Shown: in pieces, positions 17,831 to 26,085 of the stretch
Position numbering within the stretch: the stretch's first letter is position 1
Layout of the letters: each line of letters opens with the position of its first letter
NCBI RefSeq assembly: GCF_001940455.1
Contig: NZ_MKQR01000026.1
Location: 678,351-742,350, forward strand
DNA: 64,000 nucleotides
From: Actinokineospora bangkokensis
GTDB taxonomy: Bacteria; Actinomycetota; Actinomycetes; Mycobacteriales; Pseudonocardiaceae
Direction: 5' to 3'
Notes under the pieces: model-generated
What the model was told of the DNA's origin: nothing
Seen by the model: the letters and a program-made list of their open reading frames with translations, nothing else
Database searches by the model: none
Translations under genes and position numbers: made by a program

Positions 17831-18610
17831 TCAGACTTCGTCCAGCAACTCCCACACGCACGCCGAGAGCCGCGCGTTGTCCGCGGGGCCGATCGTGCTC
17901 CACATCCGCCCGTCCGGGCTGGGCCTGGCCAGGTAGACGTAGCGGCCCGCCTCGGTGTCGTGGAAGGCCACGACCCGCTCCGCCCGCTGCCGCCTGCGCT
18001 CGCGGCCGGTGCTGCGCTCGGCGCCGAACTGCCCGCGCGCGGTGACACCGGTGAGCATCGACGCCAGCGCCTGCGCGTCGGCCAGCAGCACCCCGCCCTG
18101 GTACAGCGTGGTGACCATGCCCTGCGGGTTGCCGCCCGCGGCCTTGTCCGCCTCCAGCAGCAGCTCGGTCGGCAGCGTCACCGAGCGCCCCGGCCCGGCG
18201 GGGGCGGAGCCGGAGATCGACACGGCCGCCTCGGCCAGCGCGGTCGGCCGGGCGGGGATGAGCCACACCTCGTCGTTGTCCACCGCGGCGAGCACCGCCT
18301 GCTCGGCGCCCGCGGCGGCGAACGAGCGGATCTGCCGGTCGGTCCACACCCAGCCGTCGACGCTCACCTTGGGGTGGGCGAGCAGGGTCAGCGCGTCCAC
18401 CAGCTCCGGCACCGCCCGGCCGCGGCTGACCAGCCCGCGCGCCTGCAACCCGTCGAGCGCGGCAGCCACCAGCGCGGCCCGCTCGGTGTGCGTGGTACCG
18501 GGGCTGGGCACGTCGAACGCCACGTGCCTGCGGGGCAGCCGCTCGGCCTCCCACAGCACGTCCAGCTCCAGGGCCGACAGGACCGTGGTGGTCGCCGCGG
18601 TCCCCCTCAC
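17831..18610 (-). CDS. ESX secretion-associated protein EspG
   Basis: 259 residues, the normal length of EspG, a cytosolic chaperone that binds the tip of PPE-type substrates and keeps them soluble until export through type VII secretion. The opening LSALELDVLWEAERLPRRHV and the central ISGSAPAGPGRSVTLPTELL match the family. The GTG start at 18610 overlaps the stop of the PPE-like gene as GTGA, the substrate-chaperone arrangement expected. A gap of 75 bp separates it from the next gene. Confidence 0.88.
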   Translation of the reverse strand: MRGTAATTTVLSALELDVLWEAERLPRRHVAFDVPSPGTTHTERAALVAAALDGLQARGLVSRGRAVPELVDALTLLAHPKVSVDGWVWTDRQIRSFAAAGAEQAVLAAVDNDEVWLIPARPTALAEAAVSISGSAPAGPGRSVTLPTELLLEADKAAGGNPQGMVTTLYQGGVLLADAQALASMLTGVTARGQFGAERSTGRERRRQRAERVVAFHDTEAGRYVYLARPSPDGRMWSTIGPADNARLSACVWELLDEV

Positions 18611-19911
18611 TCGTCCTGGCCGAGCACCGGGGAGACGACCATCCGCTCGTCGCCGAACACGTCGTCGGAGTCGATGCCGTACTTGCGCACGTGCTCCTCG
18701 TCCTCGTCGCCGCCCGCCCCGGCGCCCGCGGCGGCGGGGGACATCAGCGAGGACCCGCCGCGCCCGCCCCGCGCCCCGCCCAACCGCTCGGCGTTGCGCG
18801 CCGCGCGCGCCTCCTCCTCACCCGCCCCGGCCAGCGGCGTCTTGCCGTTCGCGCGCCCCTCGGCGCCCTCGGCCCCGGGCGCCCCGGCCACCGCGCCCCG
18901 ACCACCGCGCACGACCCGGTCCTTCTCCAGCGACGAGCCGATCCCGGCCCCGGCGCCCCCGGCGGCGGCGATGCCCGCGGCGGTCGCGGCCCCGTCGACG
19001 AAGCCCAGCGGCACCCCCGGCCGCACCCCGCCCAGGCCCCCGCCGCCGAACGCCAGCCCACCCGGGTTGGCGCCGGTGGGGCCGATCGCGGCGAGCCTGC
19101 CGGGCCCGTTCGGGCCGCCCACCCCCGGGCTGCCGGGGCTGTTCGGGGTGCCGGTGCCGCCCGCGCCCCCGCCACCACCGCCGCTGCCGCCGGAGATCCC
19201 CGAGAAGCCCGCCACACCGCCCTGGCCCGCGCCGACGCTCACGCCACCGGGCGAACCGGGCGCGCCGGAGCCGCCGGTCGGCGTGTAGGACCCGGGGCTG
19301 CTGGTGAAGCCCTGCGCGGAGGTCTGCCCCAGCTCCGGCGCGGGCTTGGCCACCAGGTCGAGCCCGGGCGGCACGGGCAGCGTCCGCGCCCCCGCGATCG
19401 CCGACTGGCTGCCCTGGCTGTACCCGTTCATCGCCGCCGCGGCCGCGTCGTGCGCCGCCCGCGTCTGCTCCACCTTGGCGGCGTGGTCGGTGGTGTACCC
19501 GAACGACCCGAGCACGTCGTCCACCACGGTGGTCTGGGTCGGCCCCCGCAGCTCCCCGCCCTGCGGCGCGGAGTTGCGCGTGGAGTCGAACACCGCCCCC
19601 TGCACGTTCACGTTCGCCCCGGTCGCGTCCACCCGCACCCCGGCGTCCTCCGCGAACACCGACGCCTGCCGCGTGGCCTCCATGCCGCCCTCGGAGGCGT
19701 TGCCCTCCCAGGCCACGCCGATCTTGGCGAGCTCGTTGCGCAGGGTCCGGTCGGTGCGCTCCAGGCTCTGGGAGAGCTGCTTGAGCGCGTCGACGGCCTC
19801 GTTGAGGCTGCTGGACCCCGGCCCCTTGCGCAGCCCGTCGAGCTGGCCAGCGAGCTGCTGGAAGCTGTAGCCCTCGAAGCGGAGGTCGCCCAGCCCGTAG
19901 TCGTTCGCCAT
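18607..19911 (-). CDS. PPE-like ESX substrate with Gly-rich region
   Basis: 434 residues. Residues 1-175 are helical and resemble a PPE/WXG domain (GYSFQQLAGQLDGL, AWEGNASEGG with the W-x-G turn near residue 68). Residues 195-310 are Gly/Pro/Ser-rich (SGGSGGGGGGAGGTGTPN, then NSPGSPGVGGPNGPG), and the C-terminus is charged (DEDEEHVRKYGIDSDDVFG). No signal peptide. Followed immediately by its probable chaperone EspG. The C-terminal acidic part ending VVSPVLGQDE resembles actinobacterial PPE-like proteins; it is not a mycobacterial PPE in the strict sense. Confidence 0.8.
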   Translation of the reverse strand: MANDYGLGDLRFEGYSFQQLAGQLDGLRKGPGSSSLNEAVDALKQLSQSLERTDRTLRNELAKIGVAWEGNASEGGMEATRQASVFAEDAGVRVDATGANVNVQGAVFDSTRNSAPQGGELRGPTQTTVVDDVLGSFGYTTDHAAKVEQTRAAHDAAAAAMNGYSQGSQSAIAGARTLPVPPGLDLVAKPAPELGQTSAQGFTSSPGSYTPTGGSGAPGSPGGVSVGAGQGGVAGFSGISGGSGGGGGGAGGTGTPNSPGSPGVGGPNGPGRLAAIGPTGANPGGLAFGGGGLGGVRPGVPLGFVDGAATAAGIAAAGGAGAGIGSSLEKDRVVRGGRGAVAGAPGAEGAEGRANGKTPLAGAGEEEARAARNAERLGGARGGRGGSSLMSPAAAGAGAGGDEDEEHVRKYGIDSDDVFGDERMVVSPVLGQDE

Positions 19912-19920
19912 GTCAGCCCC

Positions 19921-20559
19921 TCACCTCGACGCCTTCAGGGTGGTCACCGCGAGCCCGGCGGCCTGCTCGCTCATCTGGCACACCTGCTGCTGGGAGAACT
20001 TGCCGATGGACACCGGCACCGCGTCGACCTTGAGCTGCTGGTCGTCGGCCACGTCCACGGTGGTCGTGCAGTTGCTCTCGGTCTCGCCCGCCTCGGCGCC
20101 CGCGAGGGTGTAGCGCGCGGCGCCGTAGCCCGCGACGGACACCAGCTCGGCGTCGACGTTGCGCTGCCCGTCGAGCCAGGGCGCGATGCCCTCGGAGGTC
20201 ACCGCGGACACCACGAAGTAGTAGTAGTTGCCGCCCCCGCCCGCGTTGAGCAGGCACTGCTTGGAGCCCTCGAACGGCGCCGAGCTGTCGGTCCTGGCCT
20301 GGGACCTGGTGATGCCGAGCTGCTTCTGCTGGTCGGCGCTGAGCAGCGCGCACGGGTCCACCGAGTCGAGCGGGAGCGCGGCCGGGCGCGGCGGGATGGC
20401 CACGGTCGGAGTCGGCTCGCCGGTGGTGGTGCTGGTGGGCTCGCTGCCGCCGCCCCCGCCGCCCCCGGCCACCGCGGTGCCGCCTTCGGTGCTCGTGCAC
20501 GCGGAGGCGCCGATCGCCAGCGCGGCGACCGACCCGACCAGCAGCACCCGGCTACGCAA
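19921..20559 (-). CDS. DUF3558 family lipoprotein
   Basis: 212 residues. Signal peptide with n-region RSR, hydrophobic core and lipobox (IGASAC), then a Gly/Thr linker and a DUF3558 domain (DSVDPCALLSADQQKQLG, with paired Cys residues later). I take the TTG at 20559 as start because it gives a proper positively charged signal peptide and overlaps the preceding stop by 8 bp; an internal GTG would cut the charged part. DUF3558 lipoproteins often sit with ESX genes in Pseudonocardiaceae; role unknown. Confidence 0.85.
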   Translation of the reverse strand: MRSRVLLVGSVAALAIGASACTSTEGGTAVAGGGGGGGSEPTSTTTGEPTPTVAIPPRPAALPLDSVDPCALLSADQQKQLGITRSQARTDSSAPFEGSKQCLLNAGGGGNYYYFVVSAVTSEGIAPWLDGQRNVDAELVSVAGYGAARYTLAGAEAGETESNCTTTVDVADDQQLKVDAVPVSIGKFSQQQVCQMSEQAAGLAVTTLKASR

Positions 20560-20974
20560 CGCGCGGCCCCCCGAGGGCCTGGGTGATCTGCTCCTCGTTG
20601 TACCCGTAGTCCCGCGCGGTGGCCTGCAACTGCTCGACGAGCTTGTTCAGCCCCTCGATGTACTGGCGGACGCGGTTGGCGTACGAGTCGCCCTTCTGGA
20701 CCAGGATGTCGTTCCAGGAGCGCGCCATCCTGGTGGAGACGTCGTCGGTGCCGGGCGCGGCGATGGTGAGCTTGTCGTAGGCGGCGGCGAAGTCCGCCTG
20801 CAGCTCGTTGACCTGGTCCTGGATGACCTTGGCGGCGAGCAGCACGTTCTCGTGGTCGACGACGAAGCGACCACCGCCACCGCCGCCGGGTTGGGCGTCC
20901 AGCAGGCCCTCGACGGTGCGCAGGGCACCCCCGACGAGTCCCCCGACCAGGTTGACCAGCGGATTGCCGTCCAT
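20552..20974 (-). CDS. WXG100-like small secreted protein
   Basis: 140 residues, helical throughout, no signal peptide. A Gly-rich loop (PGGGGGGRFVVDHENVL) is followed by long amphipathic helices (VIQDQVNELQADFAAAYD, then MARSWNDILVQKGDSYANRV with a W near residue 88). It is the first gene of the ESX-like operon, and may be the export partner of the PPE-like protein. ATG at 20974 chosen; an in-frame GTG 9 bases earlier is possible. Confidence 0.7.
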   Translation of the reverse strand: MDGNPLVNLVGGLVGGALRTVEGLLDAQPGGGGGGRFVVDHENVLLAAKVIQDQVNELQADFAAAYDKLTIAAPGTDDVSTRMARSWNDILVQKGDSYANRVRQYIEGLNKLVEQLQATARDYGYNEEQITQALGGPRVA

Positions 20975-21083
20975 CCCGCGCACCCCCGCACACACATCGC
21001 GACGTCGTCTGCTCCGCAGGTTACCAACGGACCGCCGGCTCCCACTGGGAGTTGGACGCACGGAGGAGGGGTGCGGTTCCCCC

Positions 21084-22352
21084 TCAGCGGGTGGCGGGGA
21101 CGGCCACCTGGCCCTCGACCGCGCGCAGGGCGATGTCGGTGCGGTGGTGCGAGCCGGGCAGGTGCACGCCCTCGACCCGCCGGTAGGCGTCCTCCCGGGC
21201 GCCCGCCAGGTCAGGGCCGGTGCCGACCACCGACAGCACCCGCCCACCGGCGCTGACCAGCGCCCCGTCGTCGCGCCGCCGGGTGCCCGCGTGCAGCACC
21301 CCCTCACCCTCGCCCCCGGTGATGGGGTCACCCGTCCGGGGCCGCCCGGGGTACCCCTCGGCGGCCACCACCACGGTCACGGCGGCCCCGTCGGCCCACT
21401 CCAGCGGCGGGTGCTGCGCCAGCGCCCCGGTCGCAGCGGCGTGCAGGAGGGTCGACAGCGGGCTGCGCAGCAGGGCGAGCACCGCCTGGGTCTCGGGGTC
21501 GCCGAACCGGCAGTTGAACTCGATGACCTCCGGCCCGTTCGAGGTCAGCGCCAACCCGGCGTAGAGCAGCCCGGAGAACGGCACCCCCCGCGCGGCCATC
21601 TCGTCCACGGTGGGCTGCACGACCCGCGCCACCACGTCCTCGACCAGCCCCTCCGGCGCCCAGGGCAGCGGCGAGTACGCCCCCATCCCGCCGGTGTTGG
21701 GCCCGGAGTCCCCGTCCCCGACCCGCTTGAAGTCCTGCGCGGGCAGCAGCGGCACCACGGTCCGCTCCTCGTCCACCAGGCAGAACAACGACACCTCGGG
21801 CCCGTCCAGGAACGATTCGAGCAGCACGGGGTGCCCCCCGTCCAACAACGTCATCGCGTGCGCCCGAGCGGCCCGCAGGTCGGAGGTGACCACCACCCCC
21901 TTGCCCGCCGCCAACCCGTCGTCCTTCACCACCCACGTCGGCCCGAACCGCCCCAGCGCCGCGTCCAACCGAGCCGGGTTGTCCACCACCTCGCTGCGGG
22001 CCGTGGGCACCCCCGCCGCCACCATCACGTCCTTGGCGAAAGCCTTCGACCCCTCGATCCGCGCCGCCCCGGCCCCCGGGCCGAAGCACGCCACCCCCGC
22101 CCCCCGCAACGCATCAGCCACCCCGGCCACCAGCGGCCCCTCCGGCCCCACGACGACCAGATCAGCCCCCCACCGCCGCGCCAGCTCCACCACAGCCCCG
22201 GGGTTCCCCGCATCCACCCCGTAGGTCTCCGCCAACCCCGCGATCCCGGCGTTGCCCGGCGCACAAGCCAACGCCACCACCCCCGGGTCCCCGGACAACG
22301 CGAGGACAAGGGCATGTTCGCGGGCACCAGCCCCAACAACCAGGACGCGCAC
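21084..22352 (-). CDS. purD: Phosphoribosylamine-glycine ligase
   Basis: 422 residues, the standard length of PurD, which joins phosphoribosylamine and glycine with ATP to give GAR, the second step of purine synthesis. It begins [20 protein letters not shown], has the ATP-grasp region with [16 protein letters not shown] near residue 135 and the signature [10 protein letters not shown] near 230, and the metal-binding [12 protein letters not shown] near 290. The GTG at 22352 is the family start; the longer upstream frame is non-homologous. Same strand as purSQL and purB but separate. Confidence 0.97.
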   Translation of the reverse strand: MRVLVVGAGAREHALVLALSGDPGVVALACAPGNAGIAGLAETYGVDAGNPGAVVELARRWGADLVVVGPEGPLVAGVADALRGAGVACFGPGAGAARIEGSKAFAKDVMVAAGVPTARSEVVDNPARLDAALGRFGPTWVVKDDGLAAGKGVVVTSDLRAARAHAMTLLDGGHPVLLESFLDGPEVSLFCLVDEERTVVPLLPAQDFKRVGDGDSGPNTGGMGAYSPLPWAPEGLVEDVVARVVQPTVDEMAARGVPFSGLLYAGLALTSNGPEVIEFNCRFGDPETQAVLALLRSPLSTLLHAAATGALAQHPPLEWADGAAVTVVVAAEGYPGRPRTGDPITGGEGEGVLHAGTRRRDDGALVSAGGRVLSVVGTGPDLAGAREDAYRRVEGVHLPGSHHRTDIALRAVEGQVAVPATR

Positions 22353-22570
22353 GGCACCAAAGCCTAGAGCCTCCCACCCCGAACGGCGTAACCGACCATC
22401 CCCGGCACCCCCATGCCCCGTGGCGAAGCCCATCCCCAAACAACGCCACCCCCACCCCGCAAACCATGGTGCCCAGCCCCACCACCAGTTCGGCACCCCC
22501 AACACCGCTCAGCTGAGCAAAAGGTCATGGGCTTTGCTCAGACCCCGGCCTGACCCAGTCCCGGCCGCTC

Positions 22571-22661
22571 GTAGCTCGGGAGGTGGCGTGTCCAGGGTGG
22601 GCAAAGCCCATCGCGAAGCGACGCCCGCAGGGCGCCCTTGACTCGCCACCTCCCGAGTTAC
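22571..22661. repeat. 18-bp inverted repeat, 91-bp span
   Basis: The left arm (22571-22588, GTAGCTCGGGAGGTGGCG) and right arm (22644-22661) are inverse complements with one mismatch. The 55-bp interior includes TGGGCAAAGCCCA (perfect palindrome) and CGCGAAGCG. A second pair, ATGGGCTTTGC (22527-22537) and GCAAAGCCCAT (22601-22611), interlocks with it. This looks like a miniature palindromic element or a structured RNA; no transposase is near and no target duplication was found. Confidence 0.7.
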
Positions 22662-22895
22662 ACACTCGCGGCCCTTGAGGACAGGCCCCCCACTAGGCCC
22701 AGCACCCCGTCCACACCGAGCCCCACTCCACCTGCCCCCACCGCGCCCCATGAACCCCCGTCCACATCGAGCCAAGATCAACTCCACGCGCCCCCACGCG
22801 TCACCATCCGCAGCCCCCACCCACCCAAGGGGCTCTGGTCCCTTGCGGCCATTCTACCCGCTGACCAGCGCAAACAAGCCCCAAACGATCTTGCC

Positions 22896-22904
22896 TGTGG
22901 ATAA
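22896..22904 (-). promoter_or_regulatory. DnaA-box-like site
   Basis: TGTGGATAA, the exact complement of TTATCCACA, the classic bacterial DnaA box. Single copy in an intergenic region; other boxes of the window carry the TTGTCCACA form. Functional binding not shown. Confidence 0.35.
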
Positions 22905-23041
22905 CCCCGCCCGAAATGACCGGAACAGCGCCACCGCATCGGGTGAAGTTGGGCATCTGGCGTTCATGCGGTCGTGGGGTGGTGGACGCCTCGGCTTCGG
23001 GCTGGGTGGTGAGGGTGTGGTCACTCATCTCGGGAGGTCGG

Positions 23042-24163
23042 ATGTCGTTCGGGCGAGTTGTGGGGGTTGCCGTGGCTTCTGCGGCGTTGGTCGGGGTGGC
23101 GCTGGGGTCCAGCGCCTCGGCGGGGCCGGAGGTGGCGCAGCGGCACGGGCAGGAGGCGGGGCCGCTGGTGATCGGGCACCGGGGGGCGTCGGGGTACCGG
23201 CCGGAGCACACGCTGGCGAGCTACGAGCTGGCGGCGCGGATGGGCGCGGACTACATCGAGCCGGACCTGGTGTCCACGAAGGACGGGGTGCTGGTGGCGC
23301 GGCACGAGCCGGAGATCGGGGGGACGACCGACGTCGCCGAGCACCCCGAGTTCGCCTCGCGCAAGACGACCAGGGACCTGGACGGGGTCCGGGTGACCGG
23401 GTGGTTCACCGACGACTTCACCCTGGCCGAGCTCAAGACGCTGCGGGCGACCGAGCGGATCCCGGACCTGCGCCAGGAGAACACGATCCACAACGGCCGG
23501 TACGAGGTGCCGACGCTGCAGGAGGTCATCGACCTCAAGAACCGGCTGTCCCGGGAGCTGGGCCGCGACATCGGCATCTACCCGGAGACCAAGCACCCGA
23601 CGTACTTCCAGCGGCTCGGCCTGGCGCTGGAGCCGAAGCTGGTGCAGGCGCTCAACCGCAACGGGCTGAACACCCCGAAGGCGAAGGTGTTCGTGCAGTC
23701 GTTCGAGGTGGCCAACCTCAAGCAGCTGCACCGCGAGCTGCGGGTGCCGCTGGTGCAGCTGACGTCGGCCAGCGGGCGCCCCTACGACTTCACCGCCGCC
23801 GGTGACCCGCGCACCTACGCCGACATCGTCAGCGCGCGGGGCCTCAAGGAGGTCGCGACGTACGCCGCGGGCGTGGGCCCGGACAAGAACCAGGTCATCA
23901 CCCGCGACGCCGCGGGCAACCTCGCCGCGCCCACCGCCCTGGTGGCCGACGCGCACGCGGCGGGCCTGAAGGTGCACCCCTACACCTTCCGGGCGGAGAA
24001 CAGCTTCCTGCCCAAGGACCTGCGCTCGGACGCGGTCGCGGCCGACTACGGCGACCTGTTCGGCGAGCTGCGCGCGTTCTGGCGCGCGGGCGTCGACGGC
24101 GTGTTCAGCGACAACCCGGACATCGCGGTGGCCTCCCGCGCGGAGAACTTCCCGCGCTCCTGA
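23042..24163 (+). CDS. Secreted glycerophosphodiester phosphodiesterase
   Basis: 373 residues. A Sec signal peptide (MSFGRVVGVAVASAALVGVALGSSASA) precedes a GlpQ-type GDPD domain: VIGHRGASGYRPEHTLASYE with the metal/catalytic His and Arg, DYIEPDLVSTKDG with the metal-binding Glu-x-Asp and the second His in LVARHEPEIG. It hydrolyses glycerophosphodiesters, outside the cell, to glycerol 3-phosphate and alcohol, supplying phosphate or carbon. The start ATG at 23042 has GGGAGG 5 nt upstream. No adjacent uptake system. Confidence 0.95.
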   Translation: MSFGRVVGVAVASAALVGVALGSSASAGPEVAQRHGQEAGPLVIGHRGASGYRPEHTLASYELAARMGADYIEPDLVSTKDGVLVARHEPEIGGTTDVAEHPEFASRKTTRDLDGVRVTGWFTDDFTLAELKTLRATERIPDLRQENTIHNGRYEVPTLQEVIDLKNRLSRELGRDIGIYPETKHPTYFQRLGLALEPKLVQALNRNGLNTPKAKVFVQSFEVANLKQLHRELRVPLVQLTSASGRPYDFTAAGDPRTYADIVSARGLKEVATYAAGVGPDKNQVITRDAAGNLAAPTALVADAHAAGLKVHPYTFRAENSFLPKDLRSDAVAADYGDLFGELRAFWRAGVDGVFSDNPDIAVASRAENFPRS

Positions 24164-24177
24164 CCGCCCGACCCCGC

Positions 24178-24213
24178 GACGGCCGTCCACCCCTTCCCCG
24201 GTGGGCGGCCGTC
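24178..24213. terminator. Bidirectional terminator-like hairpin
   Basis: GACGGCCGTCCACC (24178-24191) pairs with GGTGGGCGGCCGTC (24200-24213), 13 of 14 pairs, between the convergent phosphodiesterase and antiporter genes. Confidence 0.75.
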
Positions 24214-24222
24214 GCCGTGCGG

Positions 24223-25773
24223 TCAGTCCCGGGAGAGGGCGGCCTCCTCCAGGTCGAGCTCGCGCTGGACGCGGCGGAGGATCTCGTCGTCGATGTCGCC
24301 GCGGTCGCGGGCGGCGACGAACTCGGCCCGCTCGGCGGCGAGCATCTCCCGGCGCAGGCGGCGGAAGGACGCCGAGGGCGGTTCCTCCTCCTGGCGGCCG
24401 AGCCGCTCCCAGGCGGCGTTGCCGCGGTGCTCGGCGAGGGCGCGCAGGCGGTGGGCGACGTGCTCCGGCACGCCGTCGGTCAGCTCGTCCAGCCGGGACA
24501 CCGCGGCGATGGCGGCGTTGTTCTGCACCTGGGCCTCGGCGAGCACGCGCTCGGTGCCGTCGGTGTCGCGCACGTCGAGGCGGCGGATCACCGCGGGCAG
24601 GGTCAGGCCCTGGAGCAGCAGGGTGCCGACGGTGACGACGAAGGTCAGCAGCAGCACCACCTCGCGGCCGGGCATCTCCAGCGGGATCGCCGCGGCGGCG
24701 GCCAGCGACACCACGCCGCGCATCCCGGCCCAGCCGATCACCGACACCTGCCGCCACCCCGGGGCCGGTTCGCGCTCGCGGATGCGCCGGGAGGACCACC
24801 TCGGCAGGTACGCCGAGGGGAAGACCCAGGCGAACCGCACCAGGATGGCCGCGAGCAGCACCGCGCCGGAGGCCGCCACCAGCGACCAGTCCGGCTGGGC
24901 GTCCTCGATGACGGTGCGCACCTGCAACCCGATCAGGGCGAACACCAGCGACTCCAGCAGCACGTCCAGCGACCGCCAGACCGCCGTCTCCTGCAACCGC
25001 GTCGAGTACCCGGCGGCGGGGGCGTTGTGGCCCAGGTAGAGGCCCGCGACGACGACGGCCAGCACGCCGGAGGTGTGCAGCTCCTCGCCGAGCAGGTACG
25101 CGGCGAACGGCACGAGCATCCCGAGCGCGCTCTCCGGCACCCCGTCGCCGAGGCGCATCCGCACCCAGTGCACCGCCACGCCCAGCACCAGCCCCACGGC
25201 CACGCCGCCGACGGCCGCGGCGAGGAACGTCAGCGCGCCCCGGCCCCAGGAGATCGACGAGCCCGCGACCGCGGCGGCCACGGCGACCTTGTAGGCGGTC
25301 AGCGCCGTCGCGTCGTTGCCCAGGCTCTCGCCTGTGAGCAGCGTCATGGCCCGGCGCGGCAGCCCGAGCCTGCGCCCGATGGCCACGGCGGCCACCGCGT
25401 CGGGCGGCGCCACCACCGCCCCGAGCACCAGCGCCGCGGCCAGCCCCAGCTCAGGCACCACCCAGTACGCCACCATCCCGACCACGGCGGTCGAGGCCAG
25501 CACCAACCCCACGGCCAGCAGCCCGATGGGCCGGATGTTGGCCTTGATGTCGAGGTAGGAGCTGTCCAGCGCGGCGGAGTACAGCAGCGGCGCGAGCACC
25601 AGCGGCAGCACCAGCTCCGGGTCGATGCGGAACTCCGGCACACCGGGTATGAACGACACGCCGATGCCCACCGCGGTCAGCACCAGCGGTGCGGGCCAGT
25701 CCACCTTCTTCGCCAGCACCGCGACCGCCAACGACCCGACCACCAACAGCAGCAGCTCCACGCGCACCTCCAT
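24223..25773 (-). CDS. Na+/H+ antiporter, CPA1 (NhaP-like) family
   Basis: 516 residues, about twelve membrane helices (starting LLLVVGSLAVAVLAKKV) in the first 400, then a cytoplasmic helical tail of about 110 residues. The CPA1 ion-binding stretch GAVVAPPDAVAAVAIG and the GESLGNDATALTAYKVAVA segment (with N-D) are present near residues 115 and 150. It exchanges Na+ (or K+) for protons across the membrane for pH and salt homeostasis. ATG at 25773. Adjacent to a UBP zinc-finger gene transcribed the other way. Confidence 0.92.
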   Translation of the reverse strand: MEVRVELLLLVVGSLAVAVLAKKVDWPAPLVLTAVGIGVSFIPGVPEFRIDPELVLPLVLAPLLYSAALDSSYLDIKANIRPIGLLAVGLVLASTAVVGMVAYWVVPELGLAAALVLGAVVAPPDAVAAVAIGRRLGLPRRAMTLLTGESLGNDATALTAYKVAVAAAVAGSSISWGRGALTFLAAAVGGVAVGLVLGVAVHWVRMRLGDGVPESALGMLVPFAAYLLGEELHTSGVLAVVVAGLYLGHNAPAAGYSTRLQETAVWRSLDVLLESLVFALIGLQVRTVIEDAQPDWSLVAASGAVLLAAILVRFAWVFPSAYLPRWSSRRIREREPAPGWRQVSVIGWAGMRGVVSLAAAAAIPLEMPGREVVLLLTFVVTVGTLLLQGLTLPAVIRRLDVRDTDGTERVLAEAQVQNNAAIAAVSRLDELTDGVPEHVAHRLRALAEHRGNAAWERLGRQEEEPPSASFRRLRREMLAAERAEFVAARDRGDIDDEILRRVQRELDLEEAALSRD

Positions 25774-25817
25774 CCCGTGCGCGATGGTGCCCCACGATGC
25801 CCCCGGGAGGACACCCC

Positions 25818-26078
25818 ATGACTTGCGCGCACACCGAAGACCTCCCCGCCGCTACAACCGCGGACGCCACCGATTTCTGCCCGGACTGCCGCGCCGCCGG
25901 CTACCAGGTGTGGGTGCACCTGCGCCAGTGCCTCACCTGCGGCCACGTCGCGTGCTGCGACTCCAGCCCGCACCGGCACGCCACCGCCCACCACGAGGCG
26001 ACCGGGCACCCGGTGATGCGCTCCTACGAGCCCGGCGAGAACTGGCGGTGGTGCTACCTGGACAAGGCCCTGGTGTGA
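25818..26078 (+). CDS. UBP-type zinc finger protein
   Basis: 86 residues, essentially one ZnF-UBP domain: C-x2-C pairs (FCPDCRAAG, CLTCGHVACC) and His residues in SPHRHATAHHEATGHPV, ending RWCYLDKALV. In eukaryotes it binds ubiquitin C-termini; in actinobacteria the ligand is unknown, and it is often encoded next to a CPA1 antiporter, as here. The ATG at 25818 follows GGGAGG. Stop is 7 bp from the stop of the convergent LLM gene. Confidence 0.9.
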   Translation: MTCAHTEDLPAATTADATDFCPDCRAAGYQVWVHLRQCLTCGHVACCDSSPHRHATAHHEATGHPVMRSYEPGENWRWCYLDKALV

Positions 26079-26085
26079 CCGGGGG

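Larger units (their letters stand above)
22353..23041. other. 689-bp non-coding region with nested palindromes
   Basis: Between the divergent purD and glycerophosphodiesterase genes. It holds inverted repeats at 22514-22539, 22527-22611 and 22571-22661, and one exact DnaA-box-like TGTGGATAA at 22896-22904. The GC content is lower than in the genes, and runs like CAAACAAGCCCCAAACG appear. A Pro-rich open frame at 22638-22904 exists but lacks coding bias. A ribosome site GGGAGG lies at 23032-23037 just before the next ATG. Confidence 0.75.

Noticed and set aside
18960-19230. Gly-rich stretch of the PPE-like protein as a mycobacterial PGRS element
   Set aside because: Gly-rich linkers are common in ESX substrates of many actinomycetes; the PGRS repeat pattern GGAGG-x is not regular.
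22638-22904. An 88-codon Pro-rich frame in the purD-phosphodiesterase gap
   Set aside because: No G/C third-position bias, no ribosome site, and it overlaps the right arm of the 18-bp inverted repeat.
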